From Nocardioides sp. Kera G14 (lineage in GTDB: Bacteria > Actinomycetota > Actinomycetes > Propionibacteriales > Nocardioidaceae): a stretch of 64,000 bases of DNA. The notes under the pieces were generated by a model, which saw nothing but the letters and a program-made list of their open reading frames with translations, did no database searches and had not been told where the DNA came from. The stretch spans positions 2,542,001 through 2,606,000 of the forward strand of contig NZ_CP085839.1 of NCBI RefSeq assembly GCF_020715565.1, in the 5' to 3' direction. A program made the translations under genes and the position numbers. Below, one piece after another: positions 29,077 to 37,027 of the stretch (the first letter of the stretch is position 1; the number at the start of each line of letters is the position of its first letter).

Positions 29077-30471
29077 GTGACTTCCTCAAACGATGGATTC
29101 AGGATCGAACACGACTCCATGGGAGAGGTGACGGTCCCCGTCGACGCGCTGTGGCGGGCACAGACCCAGCGCGCCGTCGAGAACTTCCCGATCTCCGGCA
29201 CGCCGCTGGAGCCCGAGCTGATCCACGCGATCGCGCACGTCAAGGCAGCTGCCGCCCGGGTCAACGCCGAGCTCGGCGTCCTCACCCGCGAGCAGGCCGA
29301 CGCCATCGATGCCGCCGCCGCGATCATCGCCGCCGGCGAGTACGACGACCAGTTCCCGATCGACGTCTTCCAGACCGGCTCCGGCACCTCGTCGAACATG
29401 AACGCCAACGAGGTCATCGCCTCGCTCGCTCTTCGCGAGGGCATCGAGGTCCATCCCAACGACCACGTCAACGCGTCGCAGTCGTCCAACGACACCTTCC
29501 CCACGGCCATCCACGTCGCGGCCGCCCTGGCCGTCCGGGAACAGCTGCGGCCCGCGATCGACCGGCTCGCGGCGAGCCTGGAGGCCAAGGCGGTCGAGTT
29601 CTCCGGTGCGGTGAAGTCCGGCCGCACTCACCTCATGGACGCCACGCCGGTGACGCTCGGGCAGGAGTTCGGCGGCTATGCGGCGACGATCCGTTATGCG
29701 CAGGAGCGGCTCGACGCCGTACTCCCCCGGGTGCGGGAGCTGCCGCTCGGTGGCACCGCGGTCGGCACCGGCATCAACACCCCTGCCGGCTTCCCCCAGC
29801 GGGTGATCGAGTCGCTCTCCGAGTCGACGCACGAGCCGTTCACGGAGGCAAGGAACCACTTCGAGGCCCAGGGCACGCGTGACTCGCTCGTCGAGCTCTC
29901 CGGCGTGCTCAAGACGCTCGCCGTCGGGCTGATCAAGATCAACAACGACCTGCGCTGGATGTCGTCCGGCCCGACGACCGGACTCGCCGAGATCCACCTG
30001 CCCGACCTGCAGCCGGGCTCCTCGATCATGCCCGGCAAGGTGAACCCGGTCCTGCCCGAGGCGACGCTCATGGTCGCCTTCCAGGTGATCGGCAACGACG
30101 CGACCGTCACCGCCGCCGGCGCGTCCGGCTCCTTCGAGCTCAACGTCGCGATGCCGGTCATGGCGCGCAGCGTGCTCGAGTCGATCCGCCTCCTCGCGAA
30201 CTCGATGACCGTCCTCGCCGAGCGCACGATCGACGGCATCGTCCCCAACGTCGAGCGCATGCGCGCCTACGCCGAGTCCTCCCCCTCCATCGTCACGCCG
30301 CTCAACAAGTACGTCGGCTACGAGGCCGCCGCGAAGATCGCCAAGCGCGCGCTGGCCGAGGGCATCACGATCCGCGAGGCCGTGGTGCTCGAGGGGCACG
30401 TCAGCAGCGGCGAGGTCACCGAGGCCCAGCTCGACACGCTCCTCGACGTCGAGTCCATGACCCACCCCTGA
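29077..30471 (+). CDS. fumC: Fumarate hydratase class II
   Basis: This is a 464-aa heat- and oxygen-stable homotetrameric fumarase of the aspartase/fumarase superfamily. Signatures are [54 protein letters not shown] and the active-site loop [15 protein letters not shown]. It is complete. GTG start at 29077. It gives the cell an oxygen-tolerant backup to the class I enzyme at 25597. Confidence 0.96.
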   Translation: MTSSNDGFRIEHDSMGEVTVPVDALWRAQTQRAVENFPISGTPLEPELIHAIAHVKAAAARVNAELGVLTREQADAIDAAAAIIAAGEYDDQFPIDVFQTGSGTSSNMNANEVIASLALREGIEVHPNDHVNASQSSNDTFPTAIHVAAALAVREQLRPAIDRLAASLEAKAVEFSGAVKSGRTHLMDATPVTLGQEFGGYAATIRYAQERLDAVLPRVRELPLGGTAVGTGINTPAGFPQRVIESLSESTHEPFTEARNHFEAQGTRDSLVELSGVLKTLAVGLIKINNDLRWMSSGPTTGLAEIHLPDLQPGSSIMPGKVNPVLPEATLMVAFQVIGNDATVTAAGASGSFELNVAMPVMARSVLESIRLLANSMTVLAERTIDGIVPNVERMRAYAESSPSIVTPLNKYVGYEAAAKIAKRALAEGITIREAVVLEGHVSSGEVTEAQLDTLLDVESMTHP

Positions 30472-30493
30472 CGGTTCCTGAGCCCCACCGTGG

Positions 30494-30540
30494 CGACACG
30501 CCGACATTCCCGGCGTGTCGTCAGATCCGGCTGCAAGAAC
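30494..30540 (+). repeat. Hairpin cassette, left copy (with GCAAGAAC tail)
   Basis: CGACACGCCG, a 7-nt loop and CGGCGTGTCG form a perfect 10-bp stem. Exactly 12 nt after the stem comes GCAAGAAC. The same arrangement, with other loop and spacer bases, is found at 31473-31519 on the far side of the AbiEi/DUF559 gene, in the same orientation. Confidence 0.75.
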
Positions 30541-30545
30541 GGACA

Positions 30546-31421
30546 TCAGCACGTGCACGTCCTGGCGAGTTCCGCCGTGGCGCGGATCGTGGAAACCACC
30601 TTCTCGGGTTCACGCATCACTTCGCGCCAGGTGAACCGCAGGACGCGCCAACCGATCGACGTCATGGCGGAGTAGCGCGCACAGTCCCGGTTGAACTCTG
30701 CCCGGACCTTGCCGTGGAACTCCCAGGACTCCGCTTCGATGGCGATGCCCAGGAGCGGATTGGCGAGGTCGGGGTGAAAGACGAGGTCACCGACCTGCAT
30801 CCGGAACTGAGGTACGACCTCGAGCCCGGACTCGACCGCGCAGGCCCGCAGCGCCGACTCGAACGGATTCGCAGCCAGGCCGCTCGCCAATCGAACGACG
30901 TGCCGTGCCCGAACCCCGCGCTCACCGGGCAAGGCGAGGGCCCCGTCCCGCAGGTCCTGCTCGGTCAGATCCTGATGGCGGAGAGCCGAGTCGACGACCG
31001 CGAGTCCGTCGGCGAAGGGGAGGTCCGCAGCACACATCAGGGCCGTCTGGAGCCTGCCGGTCGCCCATCCATCGAGCGCCTCCCGACGTACGTCGACCCG
31101 CACCGTCCCCGCCGGTGCCGGCCTGCCGCGAGGAACGCCGACCTTCGGCAGGACCGGTGGCAGCCGCACCTCCCAGCCCCAGTGGAGCGCCGCGCTCTCG
31201 TAGAGCAGGTAACCGTTGCTCGACCGTGCGATCTCCAGCGCCTCGTCGGTCGTGGGTAGGGCGTAGCGATCTCGACCCACGTGCACCAGCAGGCCTTCGC
31301 GCAGTGCCCGACGGACGGCCTTTCGGCCGCAGTTGCGCATCAGGACCGCTGTACCGACCAGTCCGCCATTGACCTGCGCGAGTTCGACCGGGTGCATGCC
31401 GGGATGGTGCCCGAGTTCCAT
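30546..31421 (-). CDS. AbiEi-like N-terminal domain plus DUF559 (Vsr-like nuclease fold)
   Basis: This is a 291-aa protein. The N-terminal part (about 1-90) has a winged-helix AbiEi-type look (GLVGTAVLMRNCGRKAVRRALREGLLV, then YALPT). The C-terminal part (about 190-291) resembles DUF559, which has a Vsr/PD-(D/E)XK-like fold: PHPDLANPLLGIAIEAESWEFHG-type strand with acidic residues, then RDCARYSAMTSIGWRVLRFTW. No toxin partner is adjacent. It is bracketed by two matching hairpin cassettes. Role unknown; such genes are common and often repeated in actinobacteria. Confidence 0.8.
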   Translation of the reverse strand: MELGHHPGMHPVELAQVNGGLVGTAVLMRNCGRKAVRRALREGLLVHVGRDRYALPTTDEALEIARSSNGYLLYESAALHWGWEVRLPPVLPKVGVPRGRPAPAGTVRVDVRREALDGWATGRLQTALMCAADLPFADGLAVVDSALRHQDLTEQDLRDGALALPGERGVRARHVVRLASGLAANPFESALRACAVESGLEVVPQFRMQVGDLVFHPDLANPLLGIAIEAESWEFHGKVRAEFNRDCARYSAMTSIGWRVLRFTWREVMREPEKVVSTIRATAELARTCTC

Positions 31422-31471
31422 CCGCGTCGTCCTCGCTCATCCACAGGCGTCCGTTCGTGCGGCCCACGAGC

Positions 31472-31519
31472 GCGACACGCCGTACCGTGCGGCGTGTCGC
31501 ATCTCTGCGCCGCAAGAAC
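31472..31519 (+). repeat. Hairpin cassette, right copy (with GCAAGAAC tail)
   Basis: GCGACACGCCG, loop TACCGTG and CGGCGTGTCGC form an 11-bp stem. Measured from GTGTCG, GCAAGAAC again starts after 12 nt. This matches the copy at 30494-30540. Confidence 0.75.
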
Positions 31520-31545
31520 CGCCGCTGGGTGGGTACGACGTCTGC

Positions 31546-31725
31546 ATGACTGAACAGCCCGACCAGAACGCCGCCACCGATCAGGACCAGTCCGAGGGCC
31601 AGGTCTCCGAGGTCCAGAGCTTCGACGGCCAGGAGACCGATGCCGGCGACACCGTGCCGGAGGGAGGCTCCGACCCGGGCGGCGCGCCCAAGGAGAACGA
31701 GCGCGACAACGACCAGAAGAAGTGA
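31546..31725 (+). CDS. Small acidic hydrophilic protein
   Basis: The ATG at 31546 opens a 59-aa protein rich in Asp, Glu, Gln and Gly (MTEQPDQNAATDQDQSEG and onward, ending DNDQKK). There are no hydrophobic or cysteine residues. Similar short disordered acidic proteins are common in actinobacteria, but I cannot name a function. Codon usage is host-like. Confidence 0.55.
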   Translation: MTEQPDQNAATDQDQSEGQVSEVQSFDGQETDAGDTVPEGGSDPGGAPKENERDNDQKK

Positions 31726-31738
31726 GCCCGCGGGAGGC

Positions 31739-32482
31739 CTAGTACCAGCCGTAGCTCTCGCTGTGGCCCCATGCGCCGCAGGGCGAGCCGTAGCGGCCCT
31801 GGATGTAGCCGAGGCCCCACTTGATCTGGGTGATCGGGTTCGTCTGCCAGTTGGGGCCGGCCGAGGCCATCTTGGAGCCGGGCAGGGCCTGCGGGATGCC
31901 GTACGCACTGGAGGACGGGTTGTCGGCGTTGACCCGCCAGCCGGACTCTCGGGTCCAGAGCCTGTCGAGGCAGCCGAACTGGTCGCCGCTCCAGCCGAAG
32001 TCGCCGAGGAGGGCCGACGCGATCGCCTTCGGATCACCGTCGGCCGCGTCGACCGTCTGGGTCACTGCCTGCACGTCGGTGGCGGCAGCAGCCGCGAGCG
32101 AGGCCGCCTTGGCCGGGTCGGCGGCCGCGCGGCGGTCACTCGAGCGGGAGAGCTCGGGCGTGCGGGTCACGGTCGCCGAGGTCGTCGGCCTGCTGATGGT
32201 GGCGGCGGCGTTGACGACGCCCTCCCCGCCAGCGGCTACGCCGCCGACCACGACGGCACCGGTCGCGGCAGCGGCCACGCCGCCGAGGATCGCGGTGGCG
32301 CGTACGACGGTGTGCGAGGCCTGACGGGGCGGCTTGACCGCCTTGCGCTTGCCGCCCTGCGTGACGCGCGGAGCCGGTACGACCGGCGCCTCGGAGATCT
32401 CGATGAAGGCGGGGACTGCGGTGCGAGAGGGGGTCGACACGGTGCGCTCGGCGCGGCGGCGCGGCGCGGCGTGCTTCCCCAC
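31739..32482 (-). CDS. Secreted/membrane lytic transglycosylase-like protein
   Basis: This is a 247-aa protein. A basic N-terminus is followed by a hydrophobic segment (VRATAILGGVAAAATGAVVVGG, about 60-82), an Ala-rich linker and a C-terminal SLT-like domain with the presumed catalytic Glu in LWTRESGW and NPSSSAYGIPQALPG, IKWGLGYIQ and GSPCGAW. It likely cleaves peptidoglycan glycan strands outside the membrane. The GTG start at 32482 has a GAGGGG Shine-Dalgarno. Confidence 0.88.
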   Translation of the reverse strand: MGKHAAPRRRAERTVSTPSRTAVPAFIEISEAPVVPAPRVTQGGKRKAVKPPRQASHTVVRATAILGGVAAAATGAVVVGGVAAGGEGVVNAAATISRPTTSATVTRTPELSRSSDRRAAADPAKAASLAAAAATDVQAVTQTVDAADGDPKAIASALLGDFGWSGDQFGCLDRLWTRESGWRVNADNPSSSAYGIPQALPGSKMASAGPNWQTNPITQIKWGLGYIQGRYGSPCGAWGHSESYGWY

Positions 32483-32631
32483 TCTGTGTCCCCTCAAACC
32501 TTCATCGTCGTGCAAGTCGGCCCCCACCATGCCTGAGCACGGTGGGGGCCGCAAACCGAACACGACTATCTGTGGAAGATTTCTGTCACGCAGGGCCCCT
32601 TAGGTCTCTGCAGTCACAGAAGGCACAGGAG
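32483..32631 (-). promoter_or_regulatory. Structured 5' region of the transglycosylase gene
   Basis: On the minus strand a hairpin with a 10-bp stem (GGCCCCCACC at 32519-32528 pairs with 32541-32550) lies about 40 nt before the start codon. Farther upstream TGACAG and ATAGTC are possible -35/-10 elements. Cell-wall hydrolase genes in actinobacteria often carry cis-acting RNA, but I could not match the c-di-AMP riboswitch pattern. Confidence 0.4.
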
Positions 32632-33960
32632 TCACAGCACGTAGTTCTCCAGCATCTCGGTCACGAGGGCCGCGATCGGCGAGCGCTCCGAGCGGGTCAG
32701 CGTGACGTGGGCGAACAGCGGGTGCCCCTTGAGCTTGTCGACCACGGCGACCACGCCGTCGTGGCGACCGACCCGCAGGTTGTCCCGCTGGGCGACGTCG
32801 TGGGTGAGGACCACCTTCGAGCCCTGACCGATGCGGGAGAGCACCGTCAGGAGCACGTTGCGCTCGAGGGACTGGGCCTCGTCGACGATCACGTACGCGT
32901 CGTGCAGCGAGCGACCACGGATGTGTGTGAGAGGCAGCACCTCCAGCATCCCGCGGTCGACGATCTCGTCGATCACGTCCTGCGACGTCATCGCACCGAG
33001 CGTGTCGAAGACCGCCTGCGCCCAGGGGCCCATCTTCTCGGCCTCGGAGCCCGGCAGGTAACCGAGCTCCTGACCACCCACCGCGAAGAGCGGCCGGAAG
33101 ACGACGACCTTCTTGTGCTGGCGACGCTCCATGACGGCCTCGAGACCGGCCGCGATCGCCATGGCCGACTTGCCGGTGCCGGCACGACCACCCAGAGACA
33201 CGATCCCGACCTCGGGGTCGAGCAGCATCTCCAGCGCGATCCGCTGCTCGGCCGAACGGCCGTGGACGCCGAACGCCTCGCGGTCGCCGCGCACCAGGTG
33301 GACCATCTTGTCGGCGCCGACGCGACCGAGTGCCGTGCCGCGGTCGGAGAGCAGCACGAGACCGGTGTTGACCGGGAGCTCACGGCCCGCATCGAGGTCG
33401 ATCACGCCGTCGTCGTACAACTCGTCGAGGTCGGCGGAGGCGAGCTCGAGCTCGACCATGCCGGACCAGCCGACCTCGGAGTCGGAGATGGTCTCGGCGC
33501 GGTACTCCTCGGCCTCGAGGCCGACCGCGGAGGCCTTGATCCGCAGCGGCAGGTCCTTGGAGACCAGGACGACGTCGCAACCCTCGTCGGCGAGGTTCTT
33601 CGCCACCGCGAGGATGCGGGTGTCGTTGTCGCCGAGGCGGAAGCCGGACGGCAGGGCGTCGGGCGACGTGTGGTTGAGCTCGACCCGGAGTGTGCCGCCC
33701 TCGTCGCCGATCGGGACCGGGGCGTCGAGACGGCCGTGCGAGATCCGGAGGTCGTCGAGGGTGCGCAGCGCGGTCCGCGCGAAGAAACCCAGCTCGGGGT
33801 GGTGACGTTTGCCCTCCAACTCCGTCACCACGACGACTGGGAGGACGACCTCGTGCTCAGCGAAACGCTTGAGCGCGCCCGGATCCGCGAGCAGCACGCT
33901 CGTGTCCAGGACATAGGTCTTGACGGCCGGCTTCTGCGGCGACTTGGCCACGCGATTCAC
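32632..33960 (-). CDS. PIN-PhoH fusion ATPase (PhoH2 type)
   Basis: This is a 442-aa protein. The N-terminal PIN RNase domain has acidic residues in [12 protein letters not shown] and [12 protein letters not shown], then [10 protein letters not shown]. The C-terminal PhoH ATPase has Walker A GRAGTGKS and Walker [11 protein letters not shown]. Mycobacterial PhoH2 of this architecture is an RNA helicase/RNase. GTG at 33960 is used; GTG at 33951 (VAKSPQK) is also possible. A 34-codon ORF with a strong Shine-Dalgarno precedes it by 35 bp. Confidence 0.9.
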   Translation of the reverse strand: MNRVAKSPQKPAVKTYVLDTSVLLADPGALKRFAEHEVVLPVVVVTELEGKRHHPELGFFARTALRTLDDLRISHGRLDAPVPIGDEGGTLRVELNHTSPDALPSGFRLGDNDTRILAVAKNLADEGCDVVLVSKDLPLRIKASAVGLEAEEYRAETISDSEVGWSGMVELELASADLDELYDDGVIDLDAGRELPVNTGLVLLSDRGTALGRVGADKMVHLVRGDREAFGVHGRSAEQRIALEMLLDPEVGIVSLGGRAGTGKSAMAIAAGLEAVMERRQHKKVVVFRPLFAVGGQELGYLPGSEAEKMGPWAQAVFDTLGAMTSQDVIDEIVDRGMLEVLPLTHIRGRSLHDAYVIVDEAQSLERNVLLTVLSRIGQGSKVVLTHDVAQRDNLRVGRHDGVVAVVDKLKGHPLFAHVTLTRSERSPIAALVTEMLENYVL

Positions 33961-33995
33961 CCCATCACGACCGCGCGCACACCCCTCGCCCGGCC

Positions 33996-34100
33996 TCAGT
34001 TCATGCAGATGGACCGGGAAGGAACCCGAAGGCCGGGGTGGCGGCCTCCCTCACCACAGCACGCCTCGGCGTGGTGTGTGATCAGGTCGTGAACGCTCAC
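33996..34100 (-). CDS. Putative 34-aa leader peptide or small protein before phoH
   Basis: A GTG at 34100 has a perfect AGGAGG 7 nt upstream and opens a 34-codon frame ending TGA at 33996. The peptide starts [19 protein letters not shown] and ends RSICMN, with three Cys and four His, so a metal-binding or Cys-sensing role is conceivable. The same stretch can fold into stems (for example ACGCC/GGCGT and the CCCGGCCT/AGGCCGGG long-range pair). It lies between uppS and phoH. Expression is not shown. Confidence 0.5.
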   Translation of the reverse strand: MSVHDLITHHAEACCGEGGRHPGLRVPSRSICMN

Positions 34101-34227
34101 GAACGGGCCTCCTGGCTTCGATGGGCTTCCCCGCCCACCGATGCAGCGAACGTACGCCGGGCATCCAACGTTGCGCGGCAACACGCCGCATTTCACCGGT
34201 GAACAGTTTGTTTCGGCGCCGAGTGCC

Positions 34228-35016
34228 TCAGCGGCCGAGGCGGCGCTCGCGGCGGGCATAGTCGCGGAGCGCGCGGAGGAAGTCGACACGACGGAAGTCG
34301 GGCCAGAGCGCCTCGCAGAAGTAGAACTCCGACTTGGCCGACTGCCAGAGCAGGAAGCCACCGAGACGCTGCTCGCCCGACGTACGGATGACAAGGTCAG
34401 GGTCGGGCTGGCCTGCGGTGTAGAGGTGGCCCTCGATGGAGTCGGCGATGTGTTCGGGGGTGAGGTCCTGCGCGAGCTCCTCGAGCGAGGTGCCGCGGCT
34501 GATGTGCTCCGCGAGGAGGGAACGGACGGCGTCGGCGATCTCACGGCGACCGCCGTACCCGACGGCGACGTTGACCAGCAGGCCGTCGACGTCGCGGGTC
34601 GCCTCGGCGGCGGCCTTGAGCCGCTCCGCCGTGCGGGAGGGAAGCAGGTCGAGCGCGCCGACCGGATGGATCCGCCAGCGACGCTGATCGGCCAGGGAGT
34701 CGACCGCCTCCTCGATGATCGCCAGCAGCGGGACGAGCTCGGCCTCGGGGCGGTTGAGGTTGTCGGTCGAGAGCAGCCAGAGCGTGACGATCTCGATGCC
34801 GACCTCCTCACACCACGTGAGGAGCGGCTCGATGTTGGCGGCGCCGACGCGGTGTCCGTGGGCCGTGTCGCGGCCGACGGCCTTGGCCCAGCGGCGGTTG
34901 CCGTCGAGCATCACACCGACGTGCTTGGGCAGCGTCTCCGGAGGAAGCCGACGGAGCATCCGCGCCTCGTAGGCGGGGTAGAGCGTCCTGCGGACGCCGT
35001 CCTTCCAGTCAGCCAC
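34228..35016 (-). CDS. uppS: Isoprenyl diphosphate synthase, cis-type (UppS family)
   Basis: This is a 262-aa cis-prenyltransferase that condenses IPP onto an allylic diphosphate to make the polyprenyl carrier lipid of cell-wall synthesis. The catalytic Asp motif reads VGVMLDGNRRWAK, with GHRVGAANI, LWLLSTDNLNRP, DLVIRTSGEQRLGGFLLWQSAKSEFYF following. Complete. TAGGCT lies 6 nt before the GTG (35028-35023 on the minus strand), a clear leaderless arrangement. Confidence 0.95.
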   Translation of the reverse strand: MADWKDGVRRTLYPAYEARMLRRLPPETLPKHVGVMLDGNRRWAKAVGRDTAHGHRVGAANIEPLLTWCEEVGIEIVTLWLLSTDNLNRPEAELVPLLAIIEEAVDSLADQRRWRIHPVGALDLLPSRTAERLKAAAEATRDVDGLLVNVAVGYGGRREIADAVRSLLAEHISRGTSLEELAQDLTPEHIADSIEGHLYTAGQPDPDLVIRTSGEQRLGGFLLWQSAKSEFYFCEALWPDFRRVDFLRALRDYARRERRLGR

Positions 35017-35062
35017 CCCGCCAGCCTAATCGCGTCGAAGCATGGGGTCATCGAGTGGCGGG

Positions 35063-35068
35063 TACGGT
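35063..35068 (+). promoter_or_regulatory. -10 box for leaderless hemolysin III gene
   Basis: TACGGT lies 6 nt before the ATG at 35075 with no Shine-Dalgarno. It faces the divergent uppS promoter 35 bp away. Confidence 0.45.
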
Positions 35069-35074
35069 CTCCGC

Positions 35075-35818
35075 ATGAACAGCGCACGAGCCGGGGAGTT
35101 CCGCGACCGCGTCTCGGATTTCGTCGACGACGCGGTGGAGACGGCGAGCCAGCGTCTCGCGGAGATCAAGCCGAAGCTGCGCGGCTGGCCCCATGCCGGC
35201 AGCGTGCCCCTCATCCTGGCCGCGAGCATCGTGCTCTACGTGCTCGCACCCTCAGGGGCGCCGCGCATCGGGGCGGCGGTCTTCGGCGTCTCCTCGCTCC
35301 TGCTCTTCAGCGTCTCCGCGGTCTACAACTGCGGCACCTGGCGCGGTCGCGCTCATGCTGTCCTCAAGCGCTGGGACCACGCGAACATCTTCGTGCTGAT
35401 CGCCGGCTCCTACACGCCCTTCACCCTGCTGCTGCTCCACGGTCACACCCGTACGACGCTGCTGTCGCTCGTGTGGGGAGGCGCCCTGGCCGGGGTCTTC
35501 TTCCGGATCTTCTGGACACATGCGCCGCGCTGGCTCTACGTGCCGATCTACATCGCGATGGGCTGGGCGGCGATCTTCTTCATCCCGGCCTTCTTCCACG
35601 GCGCCACTGCGCTCGGGGTCGGCATCGGCGTCGCGGTCTTCACGCTGATCTGCGTCGGCGGAGCGCTCTACACGCTGGGCGGCGTCGTCTACGGCTTCCG
35701 GCGGCCCAACCCGTGGCCGCAGTGGTTCGGCTTCCACGAGGTCTTCCACGTCTTCACGATCCTCGCGTTCGCGGCCCACTACACGGGAGTCTCGCTGGCG
35801 ACGTACGCCGTGCGCTGA
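35075..35818 (+). CDS. Hemolysin III / TrhA family membrane protein (PAQR-like)
   Basis: This is a 247-aa protein with seven hydrophobic helices. Family residues are visible in SAVYNCGTW, LKRWDHANIFVLIAGSYTPFTL (conserved His/Asp), and the C-terminal FGFHEVFHVFTILAFAAHY with metal-ligand histidines. Members are linked to membrane homeostasis, with a proposed zinc-dependent hydrolase site. True haemolytic activity is not implied. Confidence 0.9.
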   Translation: MNSARAGEFRDRVSDFVDDAVETASQRLAEIKPKLRGWPHAGSVPLILAASIVLYVLAPSGAPRIGAAVFGVSSLLLFSVSAVYNCGTWRGRAHAVLKRWDHANIFVLIAGSYTPFTLLLLHGHTRTTLLSLVWGGALAGVFFRIFWTHAPRWLYVPIYIAMGWAAIFFIPAFFHGATALGVGIGVAVFTLICVGGALYTLGGVVYGFRRPNPWPQWFGFHEVFHVFTILAFAAHYTGVSLATYAVR

Positions 35819-35832
35819 GTCCGCTCGACGGA

Positions 35833-35858
35833 TCAGCGCGACGGGTCAGCGCGACGGG
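35833..35858. repeat. Two tandem 13-bp units after a GGDEF gene
   Basis: TCAGCGCGACGGG occurs twice without spacing, directly after the stop codon of the minus-strand GGDEF gene. The neighbouring coding end begins TCAGGCGCGGACGG, so the units look like degenerate copies of it. Confidence 0.7.
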
Positions 35859-36983
35859 TCAGGCGCGGACGGCCAAGGTGTCGCCGCCGCGGGCCTTGGC
35901 GTCGTACATCGCCTCGTCGGCGCGGGCGATCAGGTCGGTAGCGGTGCCCCCGTGGTACGTCGCCACACCGACGCTGACCGTGGGCCGGAGTGGACCGCCG
36001 GGGGCGTCGATGGGCTCCGAGGCGGCGGCGACCGTCTGCATGGCGAAGGAGACGGCGTGGGCGACGTCGAGCCCGGTCACGAAGATCACGAACTCGTCGC
36101 CACCGAAGCGCGCCACACTCCCACCGCGGCCCACCAGCCCCGCGAGCCGCCGGGCGGTGGTGGTGAGCACGGTGTCGCCGGCGAGGTGTCCGCGGGTGTC
36201 GTTGAAGGACTTGAACTTGTCGATGTCGATGAGCATCAGCGCCAGCGCCTCGCCGTAGCGTTCCGCTCGCTCGACCGCGCCGATGAGGAGCCGTTCGAGG
36301 CCGGCGCGGTTGAGCACGCCGGTGAGCGCGTCGATCTCCACCGGGTCGACGGCGGCGTAGGGGTCGCGGGAGAGCTCGGCATAGGCGAAGTGCACCGACA
36401 GCCCGGTGGCGAGCGCCGACCACTGCATCAGGTCGGCGCCGACGGCCTGCAGCGCGACGCCGAGCACGGCGGCCGCGATGATGCCGTACAGGGACCAGCG
36501 CAGGAGGCCGCGGCTGTAGTCGGCACGGCGGCCGAGCATGGCCGCGGCGAGGACGATCAGCGCGATGTTGAAGACGCCGTGGACGAGATAGCCCACGCCA
36601 CGGCCGCCGCCGAAGCCGGCGTCGAGGGTGAACTGCCGCTCCCACCACGGGACGTCGGCGAAGCTCAGCGCCACGAGGAGGACCGGCTCGAGCGCCAGCA
36701 GGACGAGCAGCGCCGCGCGCGGGTGCCCGGGAACGCCCACGGCACGGCGGGCGAAGAGGTACATGCCGATCGTCGTGAAGGAGACGAACGCGAACCAGAC
36801 CCCGTGGACCTGCGTCGACGTGCCCCCGTCACGGGTGTCGAGGTACGCGCACCAGCACCACCCCAGGACCGCGACGTTGATCAGGCCGATCCAGGGCCAG
36901 CCGGCGGCCTGCGGGGTCCGCGCGAAGGAGACGATGACGAGGACGGCCGCGAGGCCCACGGCGATCGCTGCCGCCACCTCCAT
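35859..36983 (-). CDS. Membrane GGDEF diguanylate cyclase
   Basis: This is a 374-aa protein. Residues 1-205 contain about seven hydrophobic helices resembling the 7TM sensor region seen in some histidine kinases. The GGDEF domain follows, with intact FGGDEFVIFV and DIDKFKSFNDTRGHLAGD. It should make c-di-GMP in response to a membrane signal. The ATG at 36983 has a GAGGGG Shine-Dalgarno. No EAL domain. Confidence 0.9.
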   Translation of the reverse strand: MEVAAAIAVGLAAVLVIVSFARTPQAAGWPWIGLINVAVLGWCWCAYLDTRDGGTSTQVHGVWFAFVSFTTIGMYLFARRAVGVPGHPRAALLVLLALEPVLLVALSFADVPWWERQFTLDAGFGGGRGVGYLVHGVFNIALIVLAAAMLGRRADYSRGLLRWSLYGIIAAAVLGVALQAVGADLMQWSALATGLSVHFAYAELSRDPYAAVDPVEIDALTGVLNRAGLERLLIGAVERAERYGEALALMLIDIDKFKSFNDTRGHLAGDTVLTTTARRLAGLVGRGGSVARFGGDEFVIFVTGLDVAHAVSFAMQTVAAASEPIDAPGGPLRPTVSVGVATYHGGTATDLIARADEAMYDAKARGGDTLAVRA

Positions 36984-37027
36984 CGAGACCCCCTCGTCGT
37001 ACTGCCGCCGCACCCACCGTAGGGCCC

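Noticed and set aside
32483-32640. c-di-AMP (ydaO-type) riboswitch before the transglycosylase gene
   Set aside because: I could not find the conserved GGGUGAAUC-like and related blocks; only a simple hairpin is visible.
33961-34227. Cobalamin or 6C-type structured RNA between phoH and uppS
   Set aside because: Several stems can be drawn but no known consensus block fits; a small ORF with Shine-Dalgarno explains part of the region better.
34141-36258. 705-codon plus frame across uppS, hemolysin III and the GGDEF gene
   Set aside because: It is a shadow across three well-supported genes on both strands.
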